Below are positions 30,452 to 38,836 of a DNA stretch of 64,000 bases, in pieces (within the stretch, counting starts at the first letter, position 1; each line of letters opens with the position of its first letter). The stretch is from Serratia marcescens (GTDB taxonomy: Bacteria; Pseudomonadota; Gammaproteobacteria; Enterobacterales; Enterobacteriaceae), in NCBI RefSeq assembly GCF_006715005.1, contig NZ_VFMJ01000001.1, positions 4,092,001 through 4,156,000 on the forward strand, given 5' to 3'. Under the pieces are notes generated by a model, which was given only the letters and a program-made list of their open reading frames with translations, was not told the DNA's origin and did not search any database. The position numbers and the translations under genes were made by a program.

Positions 30452-31905
30452 ACAGGGTCTCCCGTGTCGGCAACATCCTCGCCCTCGTCGCCCTTCTCCA
30501 TCAGCATCTGCAGCAATCCGTTCAGCACCAACGTTTCCTTGGTCCGGGTCACGGCGACATACAGCAGGTTGGTTTCATCGGTACGCTCACACTCGGTCAT
30601 CAAAGGGTCCGTGATATCCGCAAAATCTTCGTCCAGCACCACCACCGGCCACTCCAGTCCCTTGCTGCGGTGCGCCGTCGACACGGTCACCTGCGCCTGA
30701 CTTTCGTCAGTAACCGCATGCTCACGCATCACCTGTAGCTTTTTCGGCAGCGGGAAGTACAGGTCAAGCAACCGGAGCCCCTGGTTCATTTCCGCATCTT
30801 TGGTCGCCCTGGCCACCGCCTCAAACTCCTCAAAGTTACGGTAATCCCGGGAAAGCTGCGGGGAGTGCATTCGTTCGGGCATGTCCGCCGAGAACCAGTA
30901 CAGGTCTTCCAGTTCCTCGGTCTTGTAGCCGACGATACCGCCGACCCAATACACCTTCTTGCCGGCCAGACTGGCATCCAGTGCCGCGCCGATGACACCG
31001 GCCACCGTGCGGTTCAATACGGCAACAGATTGCGCCTTTACGTCATCGGGTAAACACGTCACAACCCTGTCGTTTCCCCACTCCCCGACCACGGGCACCG
31101 TTTCGCCTTGTCGGGCCAGCAGCCTGTTGGCCACCCGGGCCACGGCGGGGCCAAAACGGAAACTGTGAGTCAGGTAAAGCTGGTCCGCATAAGCCAGCTC
31201 TGAGGCGTCAAGAGCATTCTCCGCGCCCCGGAACCGATAGATTTGTTGATGCCGATCGCCAACCAGCACCACATCACAGCACTGCGCCAGTACCAGCGAC
31301 TGCGTCACCGGATTTGCATCCTGCCCCTCGTCAAACAAGAGCGTCTGCCAGCGTCTGGAGAGGTCAGGCTGCGAGAGCTGATAAAGCTTGAGGTAAATGT
31401 CATGGGTGACAGGGAAGGTGCCGTCCTGGCACGCAGACTCACGCCACAGCAGATGCGCGGCCGCTAGAATTTTATCGGGAGACAGGCCGCTACGCGCCTC
31501 TTCATTAGGCAGGTGTTGCGGGCCTAATTCAGCATCTCCGCTGCAGAGGAAGGCGTTAAACGTCGTGATAGATGTGCGGGCCAGTGGCCAATGGCGGGTA
31601 TTGAGCTGACGGGCCACGTCGGTGATACGCAGATTAGCCGTCAGCCGCTGCCGGTAATGGCGCCCAAAGTTGGGCCAGGCCAGCTGGTGTGACGTCTTGC
31701 ATTCGACGTTGAACGGGAATTTTTGCTCGGCCTCATCCCTGACTGCACGGTTATAGGCGAGATAAAGCATTTTGTGGTCCGGGTTTGCCTGGGCAAACCG
31801 AACCAGCGTGGACGTTTTGCCGGTGCCGGCAAAGGGCCTGACCACCAGGCGATGGCCAGACCAACCGATGATGGCAGCCTGTTCGGGCGTATCAGAATAA
31901 GACAT
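30445..31905 (-). CDS. UvrD/Rep-type superfamily 1 helicase
   Basis: A 486-residue SF1A helicase-like protein. Motif I is FAGTGKTSTLVRF near residue 25, motif II LLFDEGQDANP (DEGQD in place of the usual DExQD), motif III VGDRHQQIYRFRGAENAL, motif V STAHRSKGLEWPVVVLD and motif VI LLYVAVTRTKETL. It is short for UvrD, with reduced 1B/2B domains. ATG 31905 is used because it has GGAG 8 bases upstream. It is the first gene of a pair with the TraI_2-like gene (7-base overlap), so the two probably act together in DNA processing of an integrated element. Confidence 0.88.
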   Translation of the reverse strand: MSYSDTPEQAAIIGWSGHRLVVRPFAGTGKTSTLVRFAQANPDHKMLYLAYNRAVRDEAEQKFPFNVECKTSHQLAWPNFGRHYRQRLTANLRITDVARQLNTRHWPLARTSITTFNAFLCSGDAELGPQHLPNEEARSGLSPDKILAAAHLLWRESACQDGTFPVTHDIYLKLYQLSQPDLSRRWQTLLFDEGQDANPVTQSLVLAQCCDVVLVGDRHQQIYRFRGAENALDASELAYADQLYLTHSFRFGPAVARVANRLLARQGETVPVVGEWGNDRVVTCLPDDVKAQSVAVLNRTVAGVIGAALDASLAGKKVYWVGGIVGYKTEELEDLYWFSADMPERMHSPQLSRDYRNFEEFEAVARATKDAEMNQGLRLLDLYFPLPKKLQVMREHAVTDESQAQVTVSTAHRSKGLEWPVVVLDEDFADITDPLMTECERTDETNLLYVAVTRTKETLVLNGLLQMLMEKGDEGEDVADTGDPVC

Positions 31906-32250
31906 CAGCAGCACTCCGTAATCACATGACCGGCGCTTATCCTGCGCAGTTCAGCACGACAAGCGCCACCAAAAAACCTTTTTCCGAAAGAAAAGATTTA
32001 CAGGGTAAATTGCCTTACGTTGTATTGCTGTTGCAGTAGTCTTAAAAAAAACGCCAAATACTATGGTCACACACCATTAATATTTAGCGCCCAATGTTGT
32101 TGCAGATTAAAAATTAATACACTTGACCGGCACACGGTCTTTTTATCTTCTTATACTCCCCTGGTATTGCAATCGCTTCGATGCAGGAAAATTAACACTC
32201 CACCTATTCAGTGATTACAGGATAAAGTTAACAGACCAGAGAATCAAATA
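31906..32250. other. Gene-free AT-rich stretch
   Basis: This gap separates the helicase start from the terminator of the regulator gene. It is AT-rich with several short runs of A or T, and it should hold the promoter of the leftward helicase-TraI_2 pair. I see no convincing gene, RNA or repeat. Confidence 0.5.
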
Positions 32251-32283
32251 CCAAAAAATGAAAACCTATGAGTTTTCATAGGT
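32251..32283 (-). terminator. Terminator of the PAS-LuxR regulator gene
   Basis: On the reverse strand ACCTATGA, loop AAAC, TCATAGGT is followed by TTTCATTTTTT. It lies 17 bases past the regulator stop. Confidence 0.75.
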
Positions 32284-32299
32284 CATGAAAGTTAACATA

Positions 32300-32977
32300 T
32301 TACACAACCATCTGAAAAGGAAAGTTTTCATGATACCCACGCTCAATGCAAATCTCTATTAGATTCACTATTGAACCAGCATGAAATTTAAACTTAATGT
32401 TTCTCAAATAATAATCATAGTTCGCCGGTGTAATATTCATCACATCTGAAACCTGTTTCCTTTTCACTCCCTTAAGAACAAAAAACAGGATCTTAGCCTC
32501 ATTAGCAGTAAGGTTCACCCCTTGGTAGGGGGATACTCTCATAAGTTTTGATGTTCCAGCTATGTTAGAAAAATCAAAGACACCATTCATGATAATAGCA
32601 GTTGCAAGCGTTCCTGCAGGATACCCGTTTGCATCATAAATAATTTCTTTGGATGTGTGCAAAAAGGCCTTAATCACTCCAGGCAAAGGTTCAAGAACAT
32701 TATAACGCTCGCCAGATAGAATCGCATTCTCATGATTGGTATAAATATCCCTTCTATCAGCCCAGGGCATGTCAAAGTCATTAAGCCCCTGAAGCTTATG
32801 TGGATGTACGCCTGAGAAACGACTAAATACCGCGTTAGATGCCACAAAGCGGTGGTTCAGGTCCTTCACAAGGATAATACCACCGCCAGCATGAATTAAT
32901 GGTTTGTCCATATAGGATTCAATTGTTGGCTCAAGGGCTTGCTCTGCTCCTGTGAAAATCCGTTTTCCCTTTTTCAT
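32300..32977 (-). CDS. PAS-domain LuxR-type transcriptional regulator
   Basis: A 225-residue probable regulator. A PAS-like sensor (about residues 25-150) includes GGGIILVKDLNHRFVASNAVF and an aromatic-rich loop. A LuxR-type helix-turn-helix follows near residues 160-215 (LTANEAKILFFVLKGVKRKQ, then VSDVMNITPANYDYYLRNIK). ATG 32977 has TGAGG upstream; an in-frame TTG at 33025 is less likely. The signal is unknown. It lies downstream of a dehydrogenase gene on the same strand, with an inverted repeat at about 33058-33089 between them. Confidence 0.8.
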   Translation of the reverse strand: MKKGKRIFTGAEQALEPTIESYMDKPLIHAGGGIILVKDLNHRFVASNAVFSRFSGVHPHKLQGLNDFDMPWADRRDIYTNHENAILSGERYNVLEPLPGVIKAFLHTSKEIIYDANGYPAGTLATAIIMNGVFDFSNIAGTSKLMRVSPYQGVNLTANEAKILFFVLKGVKRKQVSDVMNITPANYDYYLRNIKFKFHAGSIVNLIEICIERGYHENFPFQMVV

Positions 32978-33057
32978 AGAATGCCTCAGATATCTGGAAA
33001 CAAGCTGTAAGTGAGGTGTTGACAATAGGTGGATATGGATTCAAACCCATTTGATAC

Positions 33058-33089
33058 TGTAAAGCCCACTCAATATGGTGGGCTTTACA
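33058..33089. terminator. Hairpin between the dehydrogenase and regulator genes
   Basis: GTAAAGCCCAC (33059-33069) and GTGGGCTTTAC (33078-33088) form an 11-bp stem. It lacks a good T run, so it may be a weak terminator or an RNA-processing hairpin after the dehydrogenase gene. Confidence 0.5.
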
Positions 33090-33104
33090 GCATCAGGCTT
33101 TGTT

Positions 33105-33854
33105 CTAACCAACCGAATACCCACCATCAACCGTAATGATTTGTCCTATGATGGACCGAGCAGCATCGGAGGAGAGAAATAAAGCCGTAGCAGCAATCTC
33201 CCCAGTAGTTGCTGTACGCCCGGTAGGCATTCGACTAAGAAATTCGGCTTTCGCTTCTTCATTCCGGCCAACAAAGCGATCAAACATATCAGTATCAACG
33301 GGGCCTGGCGCAATCGCATTAACCCTAATACCTTTAGCTGCGACCTCAAGTGCTACGGAGCGCGTAAGCCCATTGACTGCATGTTTACTGGCAGCGTACA
33401 CGCTTCCTCTAGGGATACCAACCAATCCAGCTTGCGAAGATATATTAATTAAACTGCCAGTCCCCCGCTTGCACATAACAGGCAAAGCATGCTTCATCAC
33501 AAGCAGTGTGCCCAGGACATTAGTATCAAATACCCGATGAAAGTCTTCGACGGTAGTTTGAGCATAGGGTGCGGGTAGCCCCTCTGTTCCTGCACTGTGA
33601 ATTACCGTGTCAATTTTACCGTACATTTGACAGGCCATTTCCATCAAGGAGGCCACTTGTTCTTCAAAAGCAACATCAGCAAGCACAAAGTGACTTTGAG
33701 AATTAATGTCCCTCAGCTCCTCTTGTAGCTCTTCACCACGCTTGGTTTTTCGGCCGGAAAATATTACATTATAACCGTTTTTTGCAAACTGACGGCAACA
33801 CTCTTCGCCAATCCCAGAAAGCGCACCTGTTATTACAACTACTTTTGCTGACAT
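33105..33854 (-). CDS. Short-chain dehydrogenase/reductase
   Basis: A 249-residue classical SDR. The NAD(P)-binding TGALSGIG is near residue 9. The catalytic Ser lies in SLINISSQAGLVG near residue 137, and YAASKHAVNG carries the Tyr-x-x-x-Lys. IAPGPVDTDMF follows, and the C-terminus ends with SIIGQIITVDGGYSVG as in SDR/FabG-like enzymes. An Arg/Lys-containing stretch after the second strand (FSGRKTKRG) hints at NADPH. Start ATG 33854 follows GAGG. The substrate cannot be told. Confidence 0.9.
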   Translation of the reverse strand: MSAKVVVITGALSGIGEECCRQFAKNGYNVIFSGRKTKRGEELQEELRDINSQSHFVLADVAFEEQVASLMEMACQMYGKIDTVIHSAGTEGLPAPYAQTTVEDFHRVFDTNVLGTLLVMKHALPVMCKRGTGSLINISSQAGLVGIPRGSVYAASKHAVNGLTRSVALEVAAKGIRVNAIAPGPVDTDMFDRFVGRNEEAKAEFLSRMPTGRTATTGEIAATALFLSSDAARSIIGQIITVDGGYSVG

Positions 33855-34356
33855 TAAAAAATCCTCAAGATTGGTTGTAAATATCTGACGGTAGAGAATC
33901 ATTACTCATACCATGGGTAACGAAATGCTATTGAAAAGACTACACCCTTTTAATTATAAAAGGCAACCAGAGGAAATCCGTATGTACTTTCATAACGACT
34001 CCTCGCTGGGGCGCTACACTCACTAGCCACACTTCAGAGTGAAAGCTGTATGACTCTCTACGGCTCATAATGATTTATTTTACTTTAAATGCGATCCTAT
34101 TGCCTGTTCGATGACTTACCTGGACAACTTCAGGTGTGGTTCATACAATCAATCCATACTTCAATCAACAATTAACTCATAATCAACAGATAGTTACGCT
34201 ATTGGATGCCCGTACTCGACTGAAATTATTATTTCTATCGAATAATGAGTTTCATCAGGATTCGATTTTCTTCATATCGCGAAATAGAGGAATAAGCTCG
34301 CCATGCGCTCGTGTCGAGGTCGGCACCAATTTTAGCGTCAACGTGAATGGCGAGAC
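33855..34356. other. Gene-free stretch before IS copy A
   Basis: About 500 bases with no convincing gene on either strand. It should contain the promoter of the dehydrogenase gene. The AT content is higher than in the core. The right edge is the inverted repeat of the IS element; no target duplication is visible there. Confidence 0.45.
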
Positions 34357-34415
34357 TGGACTGACCCCACCCCGGTAGACGATCCTGCCCTATAGTTTGA
34401 GCATAGGAGGAGCGT

Positions 34416-34700
34416 ATGGGCACACCACGATTTACACCTGAATTTAAGGAAGAAGCCGTCCGTCAGATAACGGAACGCGGTTATTCCGTTGCCGAAGTAT
34501 CTGACCGTCTGGGTGTTTCTGCACACAGCCTCTACAAGTGGCTACGGGCTATCAAACCTGATAACAGCGAACAGCATGCTAGGGATTTACTGGAAGCCAA
34601 AAGCGAGATCCTGAAACTACGGGCACAGCTAAAACGTACCGAAGAAGAACGGGATATCCTGAAAAAGGCCGCGCGGTACTTTGCAAGGGAGCCCGACTGA
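34416..34700 (+). CDS. IS3-family transposase OrfA (copy A)
   Basis: A 94-residue DNA-binding protein: a helix-turn-helix (PRFTPEFKEEAVRQITERGY, then SVAEVSDRLGVSAHSLYKWL) followed by a leucine-zipper-like coiled coil (EILKLRAQLKRTEEERDIL). The slippery string G-AAA-AAG at 34661-34667 is where -1 frameshifting would produce the OrfAB transposase. The ATG is behind AGGAGG. Confidence 0.93.
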   Translation: MGTPRFTPEFKEEAVRQITERGYSVAEVSDRLGVSAHSLYKWLRAIKPDNSEQHARDLLEAKSEILKLRAQLKRTEEERDILKKAARYFAREPD

Positions 34701-35551
34701 AGTACCGCTTTATCAATGAGCACCGCACTGTATGGGGTGTGATGACGATGTGTCGGGTACTGCATGTCGCCCGGGCCGGGTTCTACGCGTGGCTGCACAA
34801 CCCGGTCTCGGCGCGTGATAAAGATAACCAGCGTCTGCTGACGCTTATCCGTGATTCATATTCACTGAGCGGAGGCGTATACGGTTACCGGCGGGTTCAT
34901 GGCGATCTGAACGAAATCGGGGAAACCTGCGGCAAAAACCGGGTGGGCCGTATTATGCAACTGAACCGGATTAAAGCCGTGCGGGGCTATAAAGCACCAC
35001 GGCGTATCGCCGGCCGACCTTCGGTGGTTGCTCCTAATCGCGTACAGCGGCAGTTTACCGTTGTCCGGGCCAATCAGGTCTGGGTCACCGACATCACTTA
35101 TATCCGGACCTGGCAGGGATGGTTGTATCTGGCGGTGGTTATCGACCTCTTTGCCCGTAACGTGGTGGGTTGGTCGATGAAGCCGACCCTCTCACGCGAA
35201 CTGGCACTGGATGCGCTGATGATGGCGGTCTGGCGACGTAAACCGGACAGCGAGGTCATCGTGCACTCAGACCAGGGCAGCCAGTACGGCAGCGACGACT
35301 GGCAACGGTTCTGTCGGGCCAATAACCTGGCACCCAGTATGAGCCGGCGTGGCAACTGTTGGGATAATGCGGTGGCCGAATCGTTCTTCAGTTCACTGAA
35401 AAAAGAACGCATCAGGAAGAGAATATACAAAACCCGGGATCTGGCCCGGGCGGATATCTTCGATTACATTGAAGTGTTCTACAACCGGGCCCGGCGTCAC
35501 AGTCACCTTGGCGGCGTCAGTCCGGAGGCCTTTGAACGGGCCTCGTCGTGA
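34667..35551 (+). CDS. IS3-family transposase OrfB (copy A, -1 frame)
   Basis: DDE-type integrase domain in the -1 frame relative to OrfA, open from 34667; a stand-alone product could start at GTG 34739. An HTH_21-like N-terminus (VWGVMTMCRVLHVARAGFYAWL) precedes the rve core. WVTDITYIRTWQGWLYLAVV holds the first Asp, [11 protein letters not shown] the second, and [21 protein letters not shown] the Glu. It is intact and probably made mostly as an OrfAB fusion. Confidence 0.93.
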   Translation, partial: GRAVLCKGARLKYRFINEHRTVWGVMTMCRVLHVARAGFYAWLHNPVSARDKDNQRLLTLIRDSYSLSGGVYGYRRVHGDLNEIGETCGKNRVGRIMQLNRIKAVRGYKAPRRIAGRPSVVAPNRVQRQFTVVRANQVWVTDITYIRTWQGWLYLAVVIDLFARNVVGWSMKPTLSRELALDALMMAVWRRKPDSEVIVHSDQGSQYGSDDWQRFCRANNLAPSMSRRGNCWDNAVAESFFSSLKKERIRKRIYKTRDLARADIFDYIEVFYNRARRHSHLGGVSPEAFERASS

Positions 35552-35715
35552 GGACAGGATATGTCTACGGTCGTGGGGTCAGTCCAGTAACGATTTTTTT
35601 CCGTAGATTTGGCATAACTGATTATTATTGCTATGTTTGTTATGGCTCGATTGAGACTGTGGCATCTCTTTCAGCAAACATTAACACAATGTTAACAACA
35701 TGAAAAGGATCGTAA

Positions 35716-36749
35716 ATGAAAATGGGAAATGGGATGGTTGTTGAAAAAAAATATCATGGGGTAGCGTAATAGGCGGTGTGATCACTGTATTGGCCGTGTC
35801 ATTACTGTTGTCAACGCTGGGTACAAGTCTTGGGCTTTCCATTGTTGACCCGGCTTCGGACGATCCGGTAAATGGAGCGGGAACCACCGTTGCCGTCTGG
35901 TCTGCAATCTCGATTATTGTCAGTCTTGCCATCGGCGCTTTCGTCGCCGGTCGTCTGGCAGCAAATGATGGTCTCATTCATGGCTTCCTGGTGTGGGCTA
36001 CAGCGCTCATTGTTGCTGCAGTTCTGGGAACCTTGTTGGTTGGCTCAGCCGTTAAGATGACTGGTAATGCGCTCGGCGCCATAGCTTCTACCTCAGGTAG
36101 CCTGCTTTCAGGTGCAGGCTCTGCGCTTGGAAACGGTGCTTCCGGAGTGACAAATGTGGGAAAAAATCTCTTTGACCAGTTGGACATCGACACAAAACTT
36201 GAGCCGGAAAACCTAAAATCGGATGTGGTAGCTGCATTGAAAAAGAGCGATATACCTTCGTTGCAGCCAGAATTTATGCAGCAGCAGCTTAATGGTGCTA
36301 AAGCGGATTTGAGTGATGCGATTAAGGCTTTCTTCAACCAGCCTGATAGCAATGACGCTATCATACAGAAACTTATTAGTAAGCTGAAAAAGCGCGCGGA
36401 TGCAATTACTCAGGATGTCAACCAGGACTCATTGAAAAAAGCGCTGAGTGAAAACACCGACATGTCTCCTGCAGAGGTTGATAAAACAGTCACTAACTTG
36501 ATCGATACAAAAGAAAAAACAGCTCAAATCGTTAAGCAACGTCTCGATGAAGCAGAAGCGAAAATTAATGAGGCGAAGCAAAAGTATGCCGAGCTTAAAC
36601 AGAAAGCACGTGAGCAGGCTGCCGCAGCTGCAGATGCATTGGCGCGTGCGGCTCTGTGGTCATTCTTTGCCTTGCTTCTTGGAGCAATCATCAGTGCGTT
36701 GGCCGGGTTATGGGGCGTAAAGACGAATGCCCGTCATATTCGAAGCTGA
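35716..36749 (+). pseudogene. PhnA-like multi-pass membrane protein, frameshifted at an A8 tract
   Basis: ATG 35716 (behind AAAAGGAT) opens MKMGNGMVVEKK, then runs into a stop at 35767. The rest of the gene continues in the neighbouring frame as ISWGSVIGGVITVLAVSL to 36749 (about 323 residues from a GTG at 35778). The switch falls in A8 at 35744-35751; nine or six A would restore one frame. The restored protein has an RISWG-like start, membrane segments near residues 20-45, 55-80 and 85-105, a long helical coiled-coil-like middle, and a last membrane segment near the C-terminus. It may be a true frameshift, slippage-dependent expression or a sequencing error. The name is by resemblance only. 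Confidence 0.65.
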
Positions 36750-36829
36750 TAGGCTGGTTTAGCGTTATCAAGAGATCTAATCAGATTGAGTGCAATTTTA
36801 GCTATGTTCATGCTGTTAAGGAGAGACTT

Positions 36830-37054
36830 ATGAGAAAATCGCTAATGTACGCTGCGACCGTCATTTTTTCCATCATGGCCCTATCGGGATGCACACGTTC
36901 AAGTTATGCCATCTATACACATGACGGCCGTACTATAGTCAGTAAAGTTAAACCGGCCCAGACCAGCGCAGGCTTGGTAGGCTACACCGATGCTAATGGC
37001 GTCAAACAGCAAATTAACCAGTCTGAAGTGAAAGAAATTTCAGAGATCCCATAA
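36830..37054 (+). CDS. YgdI/YgdR-family lipoprotein
   Basis: A 74-residue predicted lipoprotein. The signal MRKSLMYAATVIFSIMALSGC has lipobox ALSGC. The mature part (YAIYTHDGRTIVSKVKP, later TDANGVKQQINQSEVKEI) matches the small SH3-like YgdI/YgdR fold. The ATG at 36830 follows AAGGAGAG. Its function is unknown. It lies 80 bases after the frameshifted membrane-protein gene and probably shares its transcript. Confidence 0.88.
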   Translation: MRKSLMYAATVIFSIMALSGCTRSSYAIYTHDGRTIVSKVKPAQTSAGLVGYTDANGVKQQINQSEVKEISEIP

Positions 37055-37321
37055 TGAAGTTAAGAGGATAGAAGTAAAATAAATTAGTTAAGTAACAGTG
37101 TTATTTTTTAATGAAGCCCCTTATTACAAGGGTCTTCATTAATCAACAGAACTGATTGGTATCTATAGTTATTAAAATGTTACACCCATCATCCAACCAT
37201 TAAGATGCCGTCTAAGAAACCACTTTTTTATAGAGGGATTCTCATATAAAAAGATGTAACTAACTTTAATGGAATAGGTTTGGAGCGTGCTTTATTCTTT
37301 TAATAAATTAAGGAAAGCCTG

Positions 37322-37486
37322 GTGAATAAATACAGCCTGGCAATTTTACGATTTACACTGATGTTTATTTTTACGTTAATTCTTGTAGGTTGTCCTGAAA
37401 CCCCTAATAAATCTTTGCGGGAGCAGGTAAGGGATGCTGAAAAGGCTTCTGGATATAGCTCAGATCCTGCTGTAATTGAAAAATGA
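37322..37486 (+). CDS. Small predicted lipoprotein, 54 residues
   Basis: GTG 37322, behind AAGGAAA, opens MNKYSLAILRFTLMFIFTLI followed by LVGC, a good lipobox, then a short polar tail (PETPNKSLREQVRDAEKASG) to the stop at 37486. The mature peptide would be about 31 residues. I do not recognise a family. The ribosome site, signal peptide and lipobox together support a real gene missed by length cut-offs. Confidence 0.65.
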   Translation: MNKYSLAILRFTLMFIFTLILVGCPETPNKSLREQVRDAEKASGYSSDPAVIEK

Positions 37487-37617
37487 TGAGGTTAATATGG
37501 TTCGTGCAAACTCTGGAAAGTCGATCTCATCCTAAACGTCAATACGCCCCGGATGAGACGACTACTCCCAATATCAAATTGGCACGACCCATCCATCCCC
37601 AATAAGGAAATCATGCC

Positions 37618-37851
37618 ATGGATAAACAGGAATACCGGCTGTACCTGGCCATGTTGAAGGCGCGCGGCGAACTGGCGCGCAAGGCAATGGCCGACAACGC
37701 CCGGCGGCGCAACATGCTCAAAGCGCATCGTCAACGACGCTCTGACGACATCAGGTCATTGTTGGCCTGGAAAGATAGGGATGTCTCAGTTGACGGGTTA
37801 CTGGCCAGCGATGAGGAGTTGGAAACTCGTGAACGGGCGTTTGGCAAATAA
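37618..37851 (+). CDS. Small charged protein of unknown function, 77 residues
   Basis: MDKQEYRLYLAMLKARGELA begins a soluble, strongly basic N-terminal half (about residues 15-47, including NARRRNMLKAHRQRRSDD) and an acidic C-terminus (DEELETRERAFG). ATG 37618 has AAGGAAATC upstream. There is no signal peptide or membrane segment. I do not recognise the family; a nucleic-acid-binding role is possible from charge only. A GGGGTTC-TACATGG-GAACCCC hairpin (37890-37910) follows. Confidence 0.65.
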   Translation: MDKQEYRLYLAMLKARGELARKAMADNARRRNMLKAHRQRRSDDIRSLLAWKDRDVSVDGLLASDEELETRERAFGK

Positions 37852-37888
37852 TGCGAAAGCGTAGGCAGCTGGCTGAAGGCGATAATAA

Positions 37889-37917
37889 GGGGGTTCTACA
37901 TGGGAACCCCAGATTTT
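37889..37917 (+). terminator. Probable terminator after the 77-residue gene
   Basis: GGGGTTC (37890-37896), loop TACATGG, GAACCCC (37904-37910), then AGATTTTTC. The PerC-like gene at 39750-40052 is followed by a very similar hairpin (GGGTTC-TACGCCG-GAACCC, 40065-40083). Confidence 0.6.
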
Positions 37918-37990
37918 TCGAAGGCTGAAACAGACTAGGGGCGGTGGTTCAATCATGGAGCGCGAGAACCTAAACCAGCCTCTTGTCTTG

Positions 37991-38284
37991 TTATCTGAAC
38001 AGGCGGATCCGTTGACGAATAAATTTCATTGCCCCCCATGCGGCCACAGCTCTGCGTGGCCATATGAACAGACGACTTGGTTTAGATTTGAGCGCATACA
38101 GGGCGGCTATCCCGATACCGGGAACGGTAAAAGCCCGGCAACGGTATAATGCCTGCCAGCCGCGATCAACGGGTTCCGACAGTCTTAGCCAATCACTTTT
38201 TAACAGGCTCAATATCTGTCGCTGTTGTGCTATTTGTTGCAACAGTTGTTGTTTACGGTTTTCCCTGAGTTCCCTGACATTCAT
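37991..38284 (-). CDS. YqjK-like protein
   Basis: A 97-residue protein starting MNVRELRENRKQQLLQQIAQ, with a basic helical N-terminal half and a moderately hydrophobic C-terminal part (FTVPGIGIAALYALKSKP). It resembles YqjK of the E. coli yqjCDEK operon. Its ATG overlaps the stop of the restored yqjE frame as ATGA (38284-38281), which supports both the start and the yqjE reconstruction. Function is unknown; the yqj set is associated with stationary phase and ribosome or membrane binding. Confidence 0.8.
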   Translation of the reverse strand: MNVRELRENRKQQLLQQIAQQRQILSLLKSDWLRLSEPVDRGWQALYRCRAFTVPGIGIAALYALKSKPSRLFIWPRRAVAAWGAMKFIRQRIRLFR

Positions 38285-38681
38285 GCTTCATCCCCCTTAA
38301 GAATGCTCAAATCCTTACTGAGTTGTCTGCGGGTCTCTGGCAATATTCTGCTACGGGAAATTATTTGTCTGATGAAAATGCTCGAAGCTAATGCGAGAAC
38401 AATAAACATAGCGGAAGCCCCCCCAGTACCATGAGGCGATGTTCCGGTGAGGCTAACAACAGAATAAACACCAGAAGGGATATAATACCAAACGCAGTGA
38501 AAAGAAGGGTCAGCCCCACCATTATCAGGAGATGGGTAATGCGGCTTTTCTCTTCTTCCAGCTCAACGGCTACAAGCTCCAGGCGGGTATGCAGCGTTCC
38601 GGTAAGGGCGGTAAATACGCGGCGAATAGTGTCTATCAGGCCACGGGAGGGGCCCCGCTGCGGATCATTCATTTTTCTCAT
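38281..38681 (-). pseudogene. YqjE-like (holin-X) membrane protein, frameshifted at a G7 tract
   Basis: ATG 38681 (AAGGA upstream) starts MRKMNDPQRGPSRGLIDTIR, then VAVELEEEKSRITHLLIMVG and two membrane segments, as in YqjE. The frame breaks at seven G (plus-strand C at 38418-38424) and runs to an early stop at 38388. Read with eight G, the protein continues LGGASAMFIVLALASSIFIR and ends QLSKDLSILKGDEA, with its stop overlapping yqjK, matching YqjE length and tail. So this is a one-base loss in a homopolymer: a real frameshift, phase variation or a sequencing error. Confidence 0.75.
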
Positions 38682-38836
38682 AACGGCGTCCTTCTGTTTT
38701 GTACGACAGGGCTTCTTTGCCACTGTGCTTCATCACTGACCGGCGAGCAATAGCTCTGCCGTGTTTTTTAAATCGCAGCCCAGAGAGGTTAACGCGAAGT
38801 TTAATCCGGTATCCCCGGACAGGCCGGGGAATCGAG

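Larger units (their letters stand above)
34357..35586 (+). mobile_element. IS3-family insertion sequence, copy A (complete, about 1230 bp)
   Basis: The ends are imperfect inverted repeats: TGGACTGACCCCAC at 34357 and GTGGGGTCAGTCCA ending at 35586. It contains overlapping orfA and orfB in the IS3 arrangement. Flanking triplets (GAC left, GTA right) do not match, so there is no target-site duplication. A second copy in opposite orientation starts at 63436 and cuts a cvaB-like gene. The family is clear; I cannot name the exact IS. Confidence 0.92.

Noticed and set aside
33136..33540. 134-codon open frame opposite the dehydrogenase
   Set aside because: Shadow frame of a clear SDR coding sequence on the other strand.
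34136..34378. 80-codon open frame just left of the IS
   Set aside because: It runs into the IS end, has no ribosome site and matches no family I know.
37110..37140. AATGAAG-CCCTT hairpin considered as a terminator after the YgdI/R-like gene
   Set aside because: The plus-strand side has no T run after the stem; the T run lies before it, so orientation does not fit the gene.
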